Below are positions 43,336-56,400 of a stretch of DNA of 64,000 nucleotides, in pieces (within the stretch, counting starts at the first letter, position 1; the number at the start of each line of letters is the position of its first letter). The notes beneath the pieces were generated by a model that had not been told where the DNA came from, did no database searches, and saw nothing but the letters and a program-made list of their open reading frames with translations. The stretch lies in contig OX465597.1 in NCBI GenBank assembly GCA_950022295.1, positions 59,259,016 through 59,323,015 on the forward strand. Reading direction: 5' to 3'. Origin of the DNA: Bromus sterilis. Lineage: Eukaryota > Streptophyta > Magnoliopsida > Poales > Poaceae. The position numbers were made by a program, and so were the translations under genes.

Positions 43336-44792
43336 TGATGTCTACGCACGCTTCTATTCTTGTAGACTATGTTGGGCCTCCAAGCGTAGAGGTTTGTAGG
43401 ACAGCAGCAATTTCCCTCAAGTGGATGACCTAAGGGTTATCGAACTCAGGGAAGTAGAGGTTGAAGATGGTCTCTCTCAAGCAACCCTGCAATTAAGATA
43501 CAAGAAGTCTCTTGTGTCCCCAACACACCTAATACAACTAGGAGTTGTATAGGTGCACTAGTTCGGCGAAGAGATGGTAAAATATGGGTAATAGGTGTGG
43601 CAAAGCAAGGTAATATAAATCTGTAATAAAAAGTGCAGCAAGCAAACATGTGACAAAAGTGAGCAAAAACGGCGTAACAATGGTGGAAACAAGGCCTAGG
43701 CTTCGTACTTTCACTGGTGGCAACTCTCAACAACATTAACATTGTCTAATCACATGATATTTTCCATAAAACATGCAATGGAGACGCACTCGGAGGTCAT
43801 TCCTTTGTGTTCAAGAGAGGATGAGAATTATGTAGGGCTACAAAAGCACACCTCAAAGTTCGTAGTTCTCAATCTATGGATTTCCCAATGTCACCGCGGC
43901 CATCCAAAGAGAGTACCACAATCACCACAACATATCTCATGGATAGTCAATGACAAGCACCAAGAGACTCTCAATCTTCAATCAACAAACAAAAGAGGAA
44001 ATCACTCATGATAATATTCTTCTAACCCATGTCGAATAGACCACTGTCACCTTGGCCTCGGGGATTATACTAAATAAGATCAATTGAGTACATCAATCCA
44101 ATACATAGAGGAAGGGGAAATATCATGGGATCACCCTAGATTAACATAGCCTATGATCACAACGAAGATCACATCATGGGAGAGAGAATTGACCACATAG
44201 CTACTGGTAGAAACCTTAGTCCCGAGGAGGAACTACTCCCGCTTCATGGAGGAGGGAAGCAACGGCGATGGAGATGAATCCGGGGGCACTTCCCCGTCCC
44301 GGAAGGGTGCCGGCACAGGAATTCTGTCCCCCCAAAACTTGATGGTGATGGCGGCGGAGATCGGAATTGCTTCTGGAGAAAAGGGGTCTGGAATCAGGGT
44401 TTCCTCCGCAGGGGTAAAAATAGGGCCAAAGGGGGGCACCAGGGGGCCACAGGGCAGCCAGGAGGGCAGGTGGCGAGTCCTAGGGTGGACCCGCGCCAAG
44501 CACCCTCCAGGGCCCCTGGTTGTGGCCCTCCTGCCATGTCTTGGTTATTCCAGAAGCTTCCGGAGCGCTGATTTTTTATATTATTTTTCCGGGATTTATT
44601 GGGCACTTTTAATGGCCGGAAAACCAGAAATACAAAAACAGCAGAAAACAGGAACTGGCAACTGGGTGCACTGAGTTAATAGGTTAGTCCAAATATGCTC
44701 AAAAGTGTATGAAAGTTCAAGCAAAACATGGCAAAGTCACACAAAACATGCATGGAGCAATCAGAAATTATAGATACGTTTGGGACGTATCA
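43336..44792 (-). mobile_element. Gypsy 3' LTR, minus strand
   Basis: 1457 bp; on the minus strand it starts TGATACGTCCCAAACG and ends GCGTAGACATCA. The polypurine tract (cttggggatgt) directly precedes it on that strand, so it is a 3' LTR attached to the internal sequence at 44793-46744. Confidence 0.8.
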
Positions 44793-46744
44793 ACATCCCC
44801 AAGCTTAATTCCTGCTCGTCCTCGAGTTGGGAAATGATAACAAGCATAATTTCTGTGGCGACATGCCACACAACCATATAAGGACTTTTTAAGTAAAGCA
44901 ATCAAAGCATGCAATTTAATTCAAGTCTTAACAAGCAAGAGTCTATATTAGTATTGACACAAGCAACAAAAGAACAAAGGGTGCAAGAGCTCTCGCTGTC
45001 CGTGACTCGAATGTCTCCTGATGGTGTTTGCGTGCAAGCAGGGGACTAGGAAAAAGAGAGAAAAAAGGTTGTTGAGAACAACTATCTACTAAAGTTTCAC
45101 ACTTAGTCTCCTTTGGATTCTTATCTTGACTCGTCCCCAGACCACTAGCCAGGTACAAGTCAAACTGATCCACTCCCTTTCGATATTTTGAGCACTCATG
45201 CAATGGATGAGCGTGAGCAAAAAAGTTGACACCTAAAAGGCGGAACAGAAGGAAGGTGGAGGAGGAAGACAAAAAGGTGTGAAAGGGTCACATGAATGAG
45301 GACAATCATAGGCGAGAGAAAGCCATATGATAGATATGATCTGAGGAGTAGGGATTGCCATGCAACGGATGCACATGCGAGATAAAATCTCTCCAAGGGA
45401 ACTAGTGGGGGTGCAGCTAACTTGCTTGCTCAAGAAGACCTAGAGCTCGTTTGAGGAGGCTCATCATTGGAATATACAAGTCAAGTTCTATAGTGTGAAG
45501 GTCCCCACATAGCTATATGCATGATGATGATCTCTATGGAGTACAAGGGATAGAAGATGAAGTACTAGTGTGGATCTCTCAAATGGAATAGTAGAGTGCC
45601 CCCTTCTCTCTTTTTATTTTCCTTTTTCTCTTTTTTTGTATTTTTTGGTGGCCTCAATGGCTCTTTCTATTTAACTCTCATTTGCCCTCTTTGGGATCTT
45701 TTACTCACTTTAGGGGCAACAATCTATATTTTACAAGAATATAGGAGATCTTTCACACTTTACAAAGGTACTCACATAAAGAAGATATAACTATCATGAT
45801 GAAAATGTATGCCTCTGCCAGGATAGCAGGATATGCAATGATACTAGCGCGTCATGTAGCAATGATTAGGGCAAGGCCCAACTAGCATGCGGCTCATCGA
45901 TCAAGCAAGTAGCATGTATGACATGAGGATCAAGTCATGAGAAGGTGGATGTTGCATGGCAATGTATCTCGGAAAGGCTATGGAAATGCCTTGTAGTTAG
46001 GTATGGTGGCTGTTTTGAGGAAAGATATAAGGAGGCTTATGATGACAGAGCGTATCGTGCCAAGGGTTTGGATGCACCGGCGAAGTATGCGCCAACTCTC
46101 AAGGTGAGAAAGGGCAATGCACGGTACCGAAGAGGCTAGAAAAAGTATAGGTGGGTGGAAGTGTCAACTTTCGAAAACTCACATTAGTCCGAAGAACTCA
46201 TGCACTTATTATCGGTAACTCTCAATCTAATCAGGAGGTTCACAAAGAGACAAGTACCCCGAGGAGGAGTGTATGGGGGTTTGGTTATCCTTGCGCATCC
46301 TTGACTCATGGTACGCGAGTGTACTCTAATATTCGAACCCTCCAGAGGTTAGTGATCCATCTAGTAGCTAGAGTTCTCAACTGGTTTTGTAGGTTTTGAA
46401 AATACACACGGATTGCCCAAAATACGACACCTATCACTAATAGGCTAGATCTCTTGACACCAAAAGTTCAAACATTACTCACATCAATACCTCAAAACTA
46501 TTGCAAGTTACTACTATAATTAAATAGCAACCTTAATTACCTACTTTTAAGACAAGACACAACTCAGTGCAACAACCAACTCTCTTTAACAAGATAAACA
46601 TGAAAACTAAAAAGAGTTCCAGCAATAAACTAAACAAAAGCCAGGGCTCTTGCTAAAGACAAACTAAGACTAAAACTAAACAAGGCAGCAGCTATGAAAA
46701 GATAAAGAACACACAACCGCAAAAAGATAAGCAGGGAAAAATCC
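44793..46744 (-). repeat. Left arm of a large palindrome: Gypsy 3' internal region, minus strand
   Basis: Non-coding 3' internal sequence of a Gypsy element, reading right to left into its 3' LTR. It is the inverse of 46804-48715. Near the centre the two arms look at least 95% identical; near the LTRs about 85% by eye. No pol is present, so the element is truncated at the palindrome centre. Confidence 0.85.
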
Positions 46745-46803
46745 TATGATGTGTTCTAGATTTTGAAAGTGGAGCGTGTTTCTCTCCCACACAAAGTAAG
46801 AAG
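46745..46803. other. 59-bp spacer at the centre of the palindrome
   Basis: The only sequence between the arms that is not inverted-repeated. It contains tgatgtgttctag and ctctcccacac. Confidence 0.8.
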
Positions 46804-48715
46804 GGATTTTTCCCTGCTTATCTTTTTGCGGTTGTGTGTTCTTTATCTTTTCATAGCTGCTGCCTTGTTTAGTTTTAGTCTTAGTTTGTCTTTAGCAAGA
46901 GCCATGGCTTTTGTTTAGTTTATTCCTGGAACTCTTTTTAGTTTTCATGTTTATCTTGTTAAAGAGAGTTGGTTGTTGCACTGAGTTGTGTCTTGTCTTG
47001 AAAGTAGGTAATTAAGGTTGCTATTTAATTCTAGTAGTAACTTGCAATAGTTTTGAGGTATTGATGTGAGTAATGTTTGAACTTTTGGTGTCAAGAGCTC
47101 TAGCCTATTAGTGATAGGTGTCGTATTTTGGGCAATCCGTGTGTATTTTCAAAACCTACAAAACCAGTTGAGAACTCTAGCTACTAGATGGATCACTAAT
47201 CTTTGGAGGGATCGAATATTAGAGTACACTCACGTACCATGATTCGAGGATGCGCAAGGATAACCAAACCCCCATGCACTCCTCCTCGAGGTACTTGTCT
47301 CTTTGTGAACCTCCTTATTAGATTGAGAGTTACCGATAATAAGTGCATGAGTTCTTCGGACTAATGTAAGTATTGAAAGTTGACACTTCCACCTTCCCAT
47401 ATTTTGCTAGCCTCTCCCGTGCCGTTCATTGCCTTCTTCTCACTCCGAGAGTTGGTGTCCACTTTCGTCGGTACATCCAAACCCTTGGCATGATACGCTC
47501 TGTCATCATAAACCTCCTTATATCTTTCCTCAAAACAGCCACCATACCTACCTATCAAGGCATTTCCATAGCCTTTCCGAGATATATTGCCATGCAACAT
47601 CCACCTCTTCATGACTTGATCTTCATGTTATACATGTTCCTGCTACATTGGTAGCGACATACATTGCATACATCATATTAGTTACATCTTCTTTATGATT
47701 TTGAGTACCTTGTAAAGTGTGAAAGATCTCCTTTACCTTCTTGTAAAATAGAGTGTTGCCCTTAAGTGAGGAAAAGATCCCAAAGTGGACACAATAAAAG
47801 ATCCCAAAGAGGACAAATGAGAGTTAAATAGAAAGAGCCATTGAGGCCACAAAAAAATACAAAAAAATAGAAAAAAAGAGAAAAAAGAAATAAAAAGAGA
47901 GAAAGGGGCAACACTACTATCCTTTTGAGAGATCCACACTAGTACTCCCTTTATATCCTTGTACTCCATAGAGATGATCTTTATGCATATAGCTATGTGG
48001 GGACCTGAACACTATAGAACTTGGCTTGCATATTCCAAGGATGAGCCTCCTCAAATGATCTCTAGGTCTTCATGAGCGAGAAAGTTAGATGCACCCCCCA
48101 CTAGTTCCATTGGAGAGCTTCTTATCTCGAATGTGCATCCGTTGCATGGCAATCCCTACTCCTCGCATCATATCTATCATTTGGCATCTCTTGCCTATGA
48201 TTGTCCTCATTGATGTGAGCCTTTCTCTCATTTTTTTGTCTTCCTCCTCCTTTTCTCTCTTTGCCATTCAAAGTGTCAACTCTCGTGCTTACGCTCATCC
48301 ATTGCATGAGTGCTCAAAATATTGAAAAAGGAGTGGATCAAATTGACTTGTACCTGGCTAGTGGTCTGGGGACGAGTCAAGATAAGATTCCAGAAAAAGA
48401 CCAAGTGTGAAACTTAAGTAGATTGAGTTCTCAACAAATAAATGTTTTTCTCGTATTCTCTATCCCCCTTCTTGCACGCAAACACCATTTGGAGACATTC
48501 GAGTCACGGACAGCGAGAGCTCTTGCACCTATTGTTCTTTTTTTACTTGTTTCAATGCTAATATAGACTCTTGCATGTTATGACTTGACTTGAATTTCTA
48601 ACCTTGATTGCTTTAATTTTCAAAGTTCTTATATGGTTGCTAGCATGTCACCACAGAAATTATGCCGTTATCATTTACCTACTCGAGAACGAGCAGGAAT
48701 TAAACTTGGGGATGT
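46804..48715 (+). repeat. Right arm of the palindrome: Gypsy 3' internal region, plus strand
   Basis: Plus-strand copy of the same internal region, ending in the polypurine tract cttggggatgt (48705-48715) before the right LTR. It has no coding capacity; open frames here mirror those of the other arm. Confidence 0.85.
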
Positions 48716-50459
48716 TGATACGTCCAAAACGTATCTATAATTTCTTCTCGTTCCATGCATGTTTTGTGTGATATTACTATGATCTAGATACACTTTCATA
48801 CACTTTTGATCATATTTGGACTAACCTATTAACTCAGTGCACCACAGTGCCAGTTCATGTTTTCTGCTCTTTTTCTATTTCAGTTTTCCCCCATATAAAA
48901 AGTGCCGGAAAAATTCCGGGAAAAATATAGGAAAAATCAGCGTGCAGGAAGCTTCGCGAAGAGTCCGAGTGGGGCCAAAGGGGAGCCAGGGGTAGCCCAG
49001 GCGGCCACCCGGCGCGGCCACCCCCTAGGCCGCGCCGGGGGGGAGCCTGGGGCCTCTGGTCCACCTCTGGCTGCCCCCCTTCGCCTATATATTCCCCGTG
49101 ACGTGAAACCCTCGGGGACATAACCCTTTTTCGCGATCTCGCCTCTGTTCCGCCGCCGCCGCGCTTCCGAGATCGGGAGCACCAGAAGACCTCTTCCCGG
49201 CACCCTGCCGGAGGGAGGGCCGACCTCCGGGAGTCTCCTCTCCACCATGGATGCTTCCCGGATGTCTCGTGAGTAGTTTTCCTTGGACCACGGGTCCGTG
49301 ATCAGTAGCTATGTGATGTTCTCCTCCCCTCTTTGTTCTTCATGGTTTAGACCTCGTGATCTACCCTACATGATCGAGGCACTTTTGTAATCTTTCTGCT
49401 GTTGCTATGCTGAGTTTGATGGGATCTGATGGATTATGAGATTATGTTCAGATTGTGATTGAGTAATATATTTGGTTCTTATCTCTTATATTTTTGTTCC
49501 TAAGTAATTCTTGCATGTTCTCCGTTGCTGTTTATTGCTTTGGCCAAGTAGTAGGTAGTAACTCCAAGAGGGAACGTTATGCTCGATTGTGGGTTCATGC
49601 CCCCAGATGACTAGCTTGAGTGACAAAAACATGAGTCTAGGGGATGTGCTGTTGCCACAAGGGGGAAAACAACGGTGCTTGTAATCGCGGTTACAAGGAT
49701 TGTTTACTTTACGCAAAGTGCTTTTTAATGCAGTTTTCTGTTGCTTTGGGTTTACACTTTGGGTGGGGCTCGTAACTTAATACCAGCGAGATGTTCTGGA
49801 TAGATATCTCAAGGTGGATGATTAGTACTAGATGCAGTTGGATTTCGGTCTACTTATTTTGGCGTACTGCCCATGCTTTTGAGCCTCTTCCTTTCTTTTG
49901 TAGCATAGTTAGCATTGCGGTGCGTTCATAATCCTGTCAATTGCCCTTCTGTAATTTGTTCACCTCGCATAGCAGTTTTATCGTCTTTTAGGAGAGAGAC
50001 ATCACTAGTGAAAATCACGTATCCCGGTCCATATCCTCATCACCGTTTACACGCTCATTTACTTTTCTTCTTTTACTTTCAGTTGCTATCATTATCCCTT
50101 GTGTTTGATCCTTTGTGAACAACAAGACCGGAGAGATTGACAACCTCTCTGAACTTTGTTGGGAACAGAGTTATTTGTGTCTGTGTGAAGGTCCAGGTCA
50201 AGGAAGCAACTTTTGTCTAAAACGGTGCCATTGTTTCCTTGCCACCTACTTATCATCTCTGGAGTCCTACTGGAGACAAACCTTGGTATCTTTACTGAGG
50301 GAAATTTGCTGCTGTGCTACATCACGCCTTCCACTTGGGGTTTACCAACGAAGGGAGAGAAATCACTATCATCACCTCGCACATCACTTGACACTTTTGG
50401 ATCTTCTTTCATCATCTTCCGTCGCACACTTGAAAACTCCCTTCATACATAACTCATCA
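48716..50459 (+). mobile_element. Gypsy 3' LTR, plus strand (right end approximate)
   Basis: Starts TGATACGTCCAAAACG right after a polypurine tract, with a TATA (cctatatattcc) at about 49083. The first ~250 bp align with the LTR at 43336-44792 at about 80%, then the two diverge, so the LTRs belong to different subfamilies. The right end is not certain: a TCATCA candidate lies at 50459, others near 50360-50395. Confidence 0.6.
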
Positions 50460-51673
50460 TAAGCTGATTAGAGAGGTTAGTACCCTTAATAAATAATTTT
50501 TCCCCACTGGATATAAAGATGTTCTTGACAATCTATTGTTTCTCAAGATTGCCAAAAGGTTTTTGCACAGAAAAAGCAAGCTTAAGGTTTGCAAAAGTAA
50601 GGAGAGACAAAACGTGGCAGAATCTGTGAAAAACAGAACAGCAGGTAGTAAAGAAATTTTTAGGGGTACTTCTGCAACTCGAATCAAAAAACTCAGAACA
50701 GACGCTCGAAATTAAATTGTATGGAGCACGCTGTCAAAAAAATTCAGATCAAAAAGATGATCTGGTGATTTTAGGCTCATTTTTCCGTCCAAGGACAGAA
50801 TCTGTTTTCTGGACAGCATGTCACAACTTTTGAACTTTCTTGCAATCGGAGGCTAGACTTGGCACAAAGATTGAAAATAAAGATACAATGATGTTGCTAC
50901 AGTAGTAACAATCATCAAGACCACTAAAAACTGAAAGTAAAAACTCAAACTAAAGATAACAAGGGTTGTCTCCCTAGAGCTCTTTCTTTATAGCCATAAA
51001 GATAGGCTTAAGATTTTAATGATGCTCTCATAGGAATAAGGAATAAGAGTTGAAGAACAAAAGATAGCATCAAGAAGCAAATAAAAAACACATTTAAGTC
51101 TAACATGCTTCCTATGCAAAGGGATCTTGTAGAGGAAAAACTCATTGAAGCATAAAGATATTAGCATAGGAAGGCAAAATAAGTGCAACTTCAAAGCCTT
51201 CAACATAAAGAGAGGGAACTTGATATTATTGAAATATCTATAAGAATATGTTCCCTTCTCATAATAATTTCCAGTAGGATCATGAATAAACTCAACAATA
51301 TAAGCATCACATAAAGCATTGTTACCATGATCCACATGCAAAAGGTACTCTTACTCTCCACATAAGCATTATCTTTCTCATTGGTAATAGTGGGAGTAGG
51401 ACTATCATAAACAACTTGAACACTATAGATTAATTGTGTATTAGGAAGATGGTGTTCAACAAGGGAGTAATTACCTCCATGATTATGACAAGTTTCATAA
51501 TGATAATTTCTCCTTATGTCATAAGTACCTTTAAAATCACTATAGATAGGAGTTATAACATCATCATAGTAGAGAAGAGCATTATCATTGCTAGCAACTA
51601 TATTTGTAAACATGATTTCTTTATTCTTACTAGCAAAAGAATTATCAATTACCACATCACTAATGGGTAAAGG
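50460..51673 (-). mobile_element. Gypsy internal region, left part
   Basis: Minus-strand continuation of the Gypsy element whose right part is 60123-61263. It holds the 3' part of its unusual ORF (51673-50988), then a non-coding leader-like stretch with ctagggagacaaccc. The last bases 51669-51673 (aaagg) are one copy of the Copia TSD. Confidence 0.6.
50988..51673 (-). pseudogene. Non-gag-pol Gypsy ORF, C-terminal part (frameshifted)
   Basis: Minus strand. An acidic-to-neutral stretch with SLVEHHLPNTQLIYSVQVVY is followed, after a one-base frameshift at about 51345, by a reading ending at 50988. That reading contains a hydrophobic segment (FPLFMLKALKLHLFCLPML) and a second one near its end, suggesting membrane association. 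I recall similar ORFs in Triticeae Gypsy families such as Sabrina, from memory only. It has no gag, protease, RT or integrase motif. It is continuous with 60123-61258 before the Copia insertion. Confidence 0.55.
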
Positions 51674-53382
51674 TGTTGGGATACGGGGCAGAAAACAGAA
51701 ATTTTTCACACCTACGGTACCCAAACCCAAGATCTATGCTATGGCGATGTAAAGTAACGGAGGGAATCGGTGTTCATACCTTTGAAGACCGAAAGAGGGA
51801 AAACGTTCTTGCGAACGTGGTTGGCGTAGACTCAGAACTACGACCTCCCTGTCGTGTAGAAGACCACCACCGGCGAGGATGACTCCCGGTAAACCTCCAG
51901 CGACGAAGTAGCACCACAGGTGTAGTGCCTCGAAGAGATTATACACGTACGGTACAATCGAAGTTCCTCCCGGGCCCCGAACCAGGCGAACAGCGGAAGA
52001 AAGACGGCTACGGATCCCGACTCCAGCAGAGCGACGGCCTGCCTTAAGGTGGAGAAATCCAATCCTGGTGCAGAATCCAAACAAGGGGGGTCCACTTCCG
52101 GAAAAGGAGAAGGAAGAAGAAGGAGATTGGTGTGTTGGAAAAAGGGGGGTCTACCCCTCCTTATATAGGCCAAGGGGGGTGTGATCCTCCTCCCCTCCCC
52201 CATGTGGGACTAAACCCCCAAGGGGGGGGAGGTGCGCCGGCCATAGGGGGGGATGGGCCCCACCCTTGGCGCCAAGCCCAAGGGGGGAAACCCCCTCCTC
52301 CCCTAATGGGCCCCATGGGCCCATATAGCCTTTTCCCATTTTTAATTTATTTAATATGTTTTAAATATTTAATTCAGATAATTAAATAATAAAACATTAT
52401 TAAAACAATTAAACTTTATTTTGAACTATTCAAAATGTCCGGAAACCATTCCGTCCTCCTCCGGAACTATTCCGGTGATTTCTCCTATTTCACCGATTGA
52501 TCCCGTAACTGTCCTATGCATCGATTGCCCTTAAGTGTAACACCCTAACGGTCCGGGAAACAGCAGACATGGTCGAGACTCTTCTCATTGACCAATGACT
52601 AGTCAGTTGGACCTGGTTACAATCCTTGACAGCCCCTGCGCTTCCATCGAATGAACTTCGATCGCTTTTGGAAACCGTTAACGATACGACGTAATCCCTT
52701 TGTGCTGCGGTACTTTGTTTGTCCGAGGTTTGATCGTCGGTATCCCACATACCGTGTTCACATCTCGTTCACAACAAACAACTTCTCTCGTCCATGATCA
52801 TTGCATCTCTTGTGACCTAGTCACGTCCTTGCAAGGTGTTGATGCAATATCACCGAGTGGGCCCAGAGTACCTGTCCTGTCACAAGGACTGACAAATCCC
52901 GCTATGATCTATTAACATACTCATCAACCATCTATTTCGGAATACCAAAAGTGCTCCGTTATAGCCAGCATATTTCAGTCAGGCAGTGGGATACAAATCA
53001 AAGTCTCCTCATAGATCGTGATTACGTATGATCATTACGGTCTAAGGACTAAGCCATACGTTACAAAGTCATAGCAACGCTGAACTATGTGACTCAATCA
53101 CATTGCAATACTTTAGGTGGGTGTACGTCCATCACATCATTCCCCTTAATGATATGACCTCATTGCCAATGGACTTAAGTGTCGCCATGATCAGGAAAGC
53201 TTGATCAATCAATTTCCCAATGAGATAGTTTACCCGAGTTAAACTACGGACCATGTTTTATACTACACCTGTATTAGTATTTCCAAGTAATACAGTTATA
53301 GCACAGTATAAAACGTATTATGAACAAAACGGATATGTGACAAATGTCTTTATTAATTTGTCTCTAGGGCACATATCCAACA
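51674..53382 (-). repeat. 3' LTR of Copia element 2
   Basis: On the minus strand it starts TGTTGGATATGTGCCCTAG and ends TATCCCAACA. Confidence 0.95.
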
Positions 53383-53400
53383 GTCTCCCACTTGCACTAG
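53383..53400 (-). other. Polypurine tract of Copia element 2
   Basis: Minus-strand ctagtgcaagtgggagac abuts the 3' LTR. Confidence 0.85.
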
Positions 53401-53413
53401 AGTACAAATTACA

Positions 53414-56400
53414 CTAGTTTACATCAGGTATGTATCTAACACCAATGGTCTCTCGGTGTTCTTCAAACTTGCCCTGTGGAAGAGGTTTAGTCATCGGGTC
53501 TGCTGCGTTCAGATCCGTATGTATCTTGTGAATCCTAGTGTGTCCATCCCTGACGTAGTCTCGTGACACATGGAACTTTCGGAGGATGTGCTTGGCTGTG
53601 GAGTGAGTTCTTGGCTCCTTCGCGTTAGCAATGGCACCCGTGTTGTCGCAGAAGATCCCCACGGGGTCAGTGCAACTGGGAAAGACGCCAAGCTCGATCA
53701 CGAACTTCTTCAGCCACAGCGCCTCGATTGACGCTTCACAAGCGGCAATATACTCCGACTCCATTGAAGATTAAGCGACGACTGACTGTTTTCCGCTCCT
53801 CCAGCTAATCGCGCCACCGTTCAACATGAAAACATATCCCGTCTGGGATTTCGAGTCATCTAGGTCTGAGCCGAGGCTTGCGTCAACGTAACCTTTTACG
53901 GTGACCTCCTCATCAACTCCTCCATAAACGAGAAAGAGATCCTTGGTTCTTCTTAAGTACTTAAGGATGTTCTTTACTGCTGTCCAGTGAGCCATTCCCG
54001 GGTTACTCTGGTAGCGATTAGTCATACTAATGGCCAGCGCTAAATCCGGTCTGGTACATAACATAGCATACATGAGAGAACCTATGGCTGAGGCATAGGG
54101 CTTTGAGGACATTTCCTCTTTCTCTTTTGCTGTGGTTGGGCATTGAGTCACGCTTAATTTGACACCTTTTATAACTGGCAAGATACCTCTCTTGGAGTCA
54201 TCCATTTTGAACCTCTTCAAAATCTTGTCAATATAAGTGTTCTGACTCAAGGCCAACCGTCGATTAGGTCTATCTCTATAGATCTTAATCCCCAATATGT
54301 ACGCAGCTTCACCTAGGTCCTTCATGGAAAATTGTCCATTCAGATATTCCTTCACTTCCTTTAAGAATTTCTTATCGTTCCCTATTAGTAATATGTCATC
54401 TACATATAACACAAGGAATTCTACGGAGCTCCCACTCAGTTTCTTATAGACGCAGAACTCTTCGACGTTTTGGACAAATCCAAAAGCTTTAATGACCTCA
54501 TCAAATCGAAGATTCCAGCTCCGAGATGCTTGCTTCAACCCATAGATGGACCGTTGAAGCTTGCAAACCTTACCAGCGTTCCTTGGATCGACAAACCCCT
54601 CTGGTTGCAGCATATACAACTCTTCCTCAATGTTTTCATTTAGGAATGCAGTTTTCACATCCATCTGCCATATCTCGTAATCATGATATGCAGCTATTGC
54701 TAGTAGGATCCGAATAGACTTTATCATCGCTACAGGAGAGAATGTATCCTCGTAGTCAACTCCTTGAATTTGTCGGAAACCCTTCGCGACAAGTCGAGCT
54801 TTGTAGACAGATACGTTTCCGTCTGCGTCAGTCTTTTTCTTGAAAATCCATTTATTCTCGACGGCCTTGCGGTCCTCGGGAATATCCACCAAAGTCCATA
54901 CTTTGTTGGTGTACATGGAGTCTATTTCAGATTTCATGGCTTCGAGCCATTTCTCGGACTCGGTTCCCTCCATTGCTTCTTTGTAACTTGTAGGTTCATC
55001 CGACTCATCAGCCGAGATTGCATTCACAAGCTGTCCGTAAAACTCAGTAGGTTGACGGACTCTTGATGGCCTACGGGGCATAAAAGGTTCCTCTTCATTC
55101 TCATCATGATCATCATTGATGTCATGATTGTTATGAATGTCGTTCTGGCCATTCTCTTCAGCTCCCACTGTGGAAGATGGTTCCAGAAAAAATTCCGTAG
55201 CCGTTTCTTCCAATTGGAGTGATTGGTCAGTCACTTCATCGAGGTCTATTTTCCTCCCACTCAACTCTTTCGCGAGAAACTCCTTCTCAAGAAAGTGTCC
55301 CGTCTTCGCAACAAATGTTTTGCTGTCAGACTTGTTGTAGAAGGTGTATCCACAAGTTTCCTTGGGATAGCCCACAAAGATTCACTTATCCGCCTTGGAT
55401 TCAAGTTTGTCAGGCTGTAGTTTCCTAACATAAGCCTCACAACCCCAAATCTTCAGGTGAGACAACTCAGGTTTTGTGCCATGCCATTCTTCAAATGGTG
55501 TTGTCTTTACGGATTTGGATGGTGCCCTATTAAGAATATGAAAGGCAGTTTCTAATGCATACCCCCAGAATGACACAGGCAAATCAGTATGAGACATCAT
55601 CGATCGTACACTATCCAATAGGGTTCGATTACGTCGCTCAGCCACACCGTTTCTCTGAGGTGTGCCTGCCGGCGTAAGCTGTGGTACTATGCCACAAGAC
55701 TTCAGATGATTGCCAAACTCGTGACTCAAATACTCGCCACCTCGATCCGATCGAAGGTGCTTGATTTTTCTTCCGAGTTGATTTTCGACCTCATTCTGAA
55801 ATTCCTTGAACTTTTCAAAGGTGTCAGACTTGTGCTTCATGAAGTAAATATATCCATATCTACTCAAGTCATCAGTAAAGGTCACTAAGTAATGAAGACC
55901 ATTGCGAGTGGGGACGTTCATGGGTCCACATACATCCGAGTGTATGATCCCCAATAAGACATCCGCACGCTCCATTATGCCATTGAATTGAGTCCTTGTC
56001 ATTTTGCCCATGAGGCATTGTTCACATGTATCAAGGGATCCAAAATCCAATGGCTCAATATGTCCATCCTTATGGAGCTTCTCCATGCGTTTTATACCAA
56101 TATGACCAAGTCGACAATGCCACATCATCATGTGATCTTCATCATTCTTCAATCTTTTGGCCTCAATATTGTTAACGTGACACACATCACCATCGAGATT
56201 AAGTACGAATAAACCATGCAACTCCGGTGCGTGAACATAAAACATTTCATCCTTATAAATCGAACAACCAATTGTATCAGACTTAAAAGAATAGTGGTCT
56301 CGCTTGAAGCAAGAGCCAGTAACGATGTTCACACTCAACGCGGGTACATAGTAGCAATTATTCAGAACTAAAACCAATCCCGAAGGGAGACTAAGATGCT

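Noticed and set aside
43044..43433. 129-codon ORF across two LTRs
   Set aside because: It spans the junction between a truncated LTR and another LTR, so it cannot be an ancestral gene.
43336..50459. The two outward LTRs as the pair of one composite element
   Set aside because: Both carry a polypurine tract on their inner side, so both are 3' LTRs. They differ strongly in sequence, and no matching 5-bp TSD (ccttc) directly follows a CA end on the right.
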